From assembly GCA_023432845.1 (NCBI GenBank), contig JAEZEY010000210.1, forward strand, positions 1-5,008: a stretch of 5,008 nt of DNA. The letters are read 5' to 3'. A model generated the notes under the pieces. The model searched no databases and was not told the origin of the DNA. It saw nothing but the letters and a program-made list of their open reading frames with translations. The DNA comes from Pseudomonadota bacterium (GTDB lineage Bacteria > Pseudomonadota > Alphaproteobacteria > Rhizobiales > Xanthobacteraceae). Position numbers and translations under genes: made by a program. Positions 4,295 to 5,008 of this stretch are shown piece after piece. The number at the start of each line of letters is the position of its first letter. Within the stretch, counting starts at the first letter, position 1.

Positions 4295-5008
4295 CTAATT
4301 CTTCATTAGCAGGCAAGGTATTTCGCTGCGCTTAAGATTCTTGCAGGCCGCTTCCGCCTGGGTCTTCTCGAGGCCGGCGAAGCGGGCACGGAACAGCGAG
4401 CGTTCGCCTTTGGCGATCTTCTGTGTGAAGGGCTCGGCGTGGCCGAGCTGCGCCTTGGCCTTGCTCTGGGCGGCTTCGAGCCGATCCTTGGCGGCCTGTT
4501 CTTCCGGGAACGCACCGACCTGGATCATCCAGCCGCTGCGCGTCTTGGCCGAGCCCAGCGTGTCCTGAACCGGCGCGGGCGCCGGGACCGGAACCGCGGC
4601 GCCGACCGAGGCGACCTGCTGCGCGGATGCGGATCTCGCCGGAAGCGTGCCGAGAATGGTGGGCTCAGGATCGGCCGACGGCGGTGGCAGGTCGCTCTTC
4701 ACGGTGGCGATGGTGCTGACGGTCGTCGTCCTGGGATGCGGCGGCATCAGGGTGCGGGAAGCCGGCGGCAGTTCGGACAGCGCGGCCAACTGCATCTTGC
4801 CGGGGCGAACCAGCACGGTTTTCACTGCGTTCGGCTTGATCGGTGCCGACGATCCGACTTCGGGACTGTCGAGTGCGGCAACTTCCTCGGAACGCGGATC
4901 GGCGACTGGCGTCGGTGGCTTCGCCGGCATCTTGATCTCGGCAACGGCCGTGCCTTCGGCAATCGGCGGCGCCGTGCGCGTTGTCGAGGCGATCTTATAG
5001 GTCTTGTC
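4295..5008 (-). CDS. C-terminal part of a SPOR-domain protein, probably D-Ala-D-Ala carboxypeptidase
   Basis: The frame is open through the right edge, so 237 C-terminal residues are visible and the N terminus is missing; the internal ATG at 4928-4930 is not the true start. Visible residues 1 to about 155 are a low-complexity Pro/Ala/Thr/Val-rich linker without a fold I recognise. The last 80 residues (158-237) form a SPOR domain: GWMIQVGAF at the first strand, a Lys/Glu/Ala-rich helix, SLFRARFAGL for the later strands and a final helix with Cys-containing ends (CKNLKRSEIPCLL). SPOR domains bind denuded glycan strands at the septum, so the protein should act outside the inner membrane. In Bradyrhizobium relatives I recall a penicillin-binding D-alanyl-D-alanine carboxypeptidase with this linker-SPOR tail, which would fit beside mipZ; the catalytic domain is off the window, so this is inference. 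FtsN-like or RlpA-like proteins are alternatives. Confidence 0.85.
   Translation of the reverse strand, partial: DKTYKIASTTRTAPPIAEGTAVAEIKMPAKPPTPVADPRSEEVAALDSPEVGSSAPIKPNAVKTVLVRPGKMQLAALSELPPASRTLMPPHPRTTTVSTIATVKSDLPPPSADPEPTILGTLPARSASAQQVASVGAAVPVPAPAPVQDTLGSAKTRSGWMIQVGAFPEEQAAKDRLEAAQSKAKAQLGHAEPFTQKIAKGERSLFRARFAGLEKTQAEAACKNLKRSEIPCLLMKN

Noticed and set aside
4295..4930. Treating the SPOR protein as a complete 211-residue gene from the ATG at 4930
   Set aside because: The frame stays open for 26 more codons to the window edge, with the same Pro/Ala/Thr-rich linker composition, so the gene continues outside.

Overview
The window looks like a chromosomal segment of a GC-rich alphaproteobacterium, most likely in or near the Bradyrhizobium / Rhodopseudomonas / Afipia group. 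The reasons are the strong G/C third-position bias, a close MipZ homologue (an alphaproteobacterial division regulator), a pantothenate gene of the usual length, and intergenic palindromes of the 'TAGCCCGGATG...ATCCGGG' type that I associate with that group. This placement is inference; no search was run.

Layout. Bases 1-692 hold no convincing protein gene. They contain a 74-bp REP-like palindrome (61-134), a short AT-rich island (141-187), about 400 bp packed with hairpins including two perfect GNRA-tetraloop stems (about 188-580), and a compound palindrome (603-679) that ends just short of the panC stop codon. panC (693-1544, minus) follows, with a reasonable candidate promoter at 1572-1601. 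A 175-bp divergent gap separates it from mipZ (1720-2640, plus), which has a good Shine-Dalgarno and a GC-hairpin terminator just downstream (2678-2697). Next comes a plus-strand pair separated by one base: a VWA-like protein (2754-3476) and a three-pass membrane J-domain protein (3478-4173). A convergent gap of 121 bp follows, then the 3' end of a minus-strand gene with a C-terminal SPOR domain (4295 to beyond the right edge), probably a D-alanyl-D-alanine carboxypeptidase.

How it fits together. MipZ positions the FtsZ ring, and SPOR domains bind septal peptidoglycan, so mipZ and the right-edge gene suggest a cell-division/envelope neighbourhood. The tightly coupled VWA + membrane J-protein pair between them has no function I can name. 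Its J domain resembles the Pam18/TIM14 type, and the predicted topology puts it in the cytoplasm, where it could recruit DnaK to the membrane. PanC makes pantothenate for coenzyme A and is functionally separate.

The two places most worth a second look are the hairpin-rich intergenic block at 188-580, which may be an undescribed or multicopy structured RNA or repeat, and the VWA/J-protein pair.
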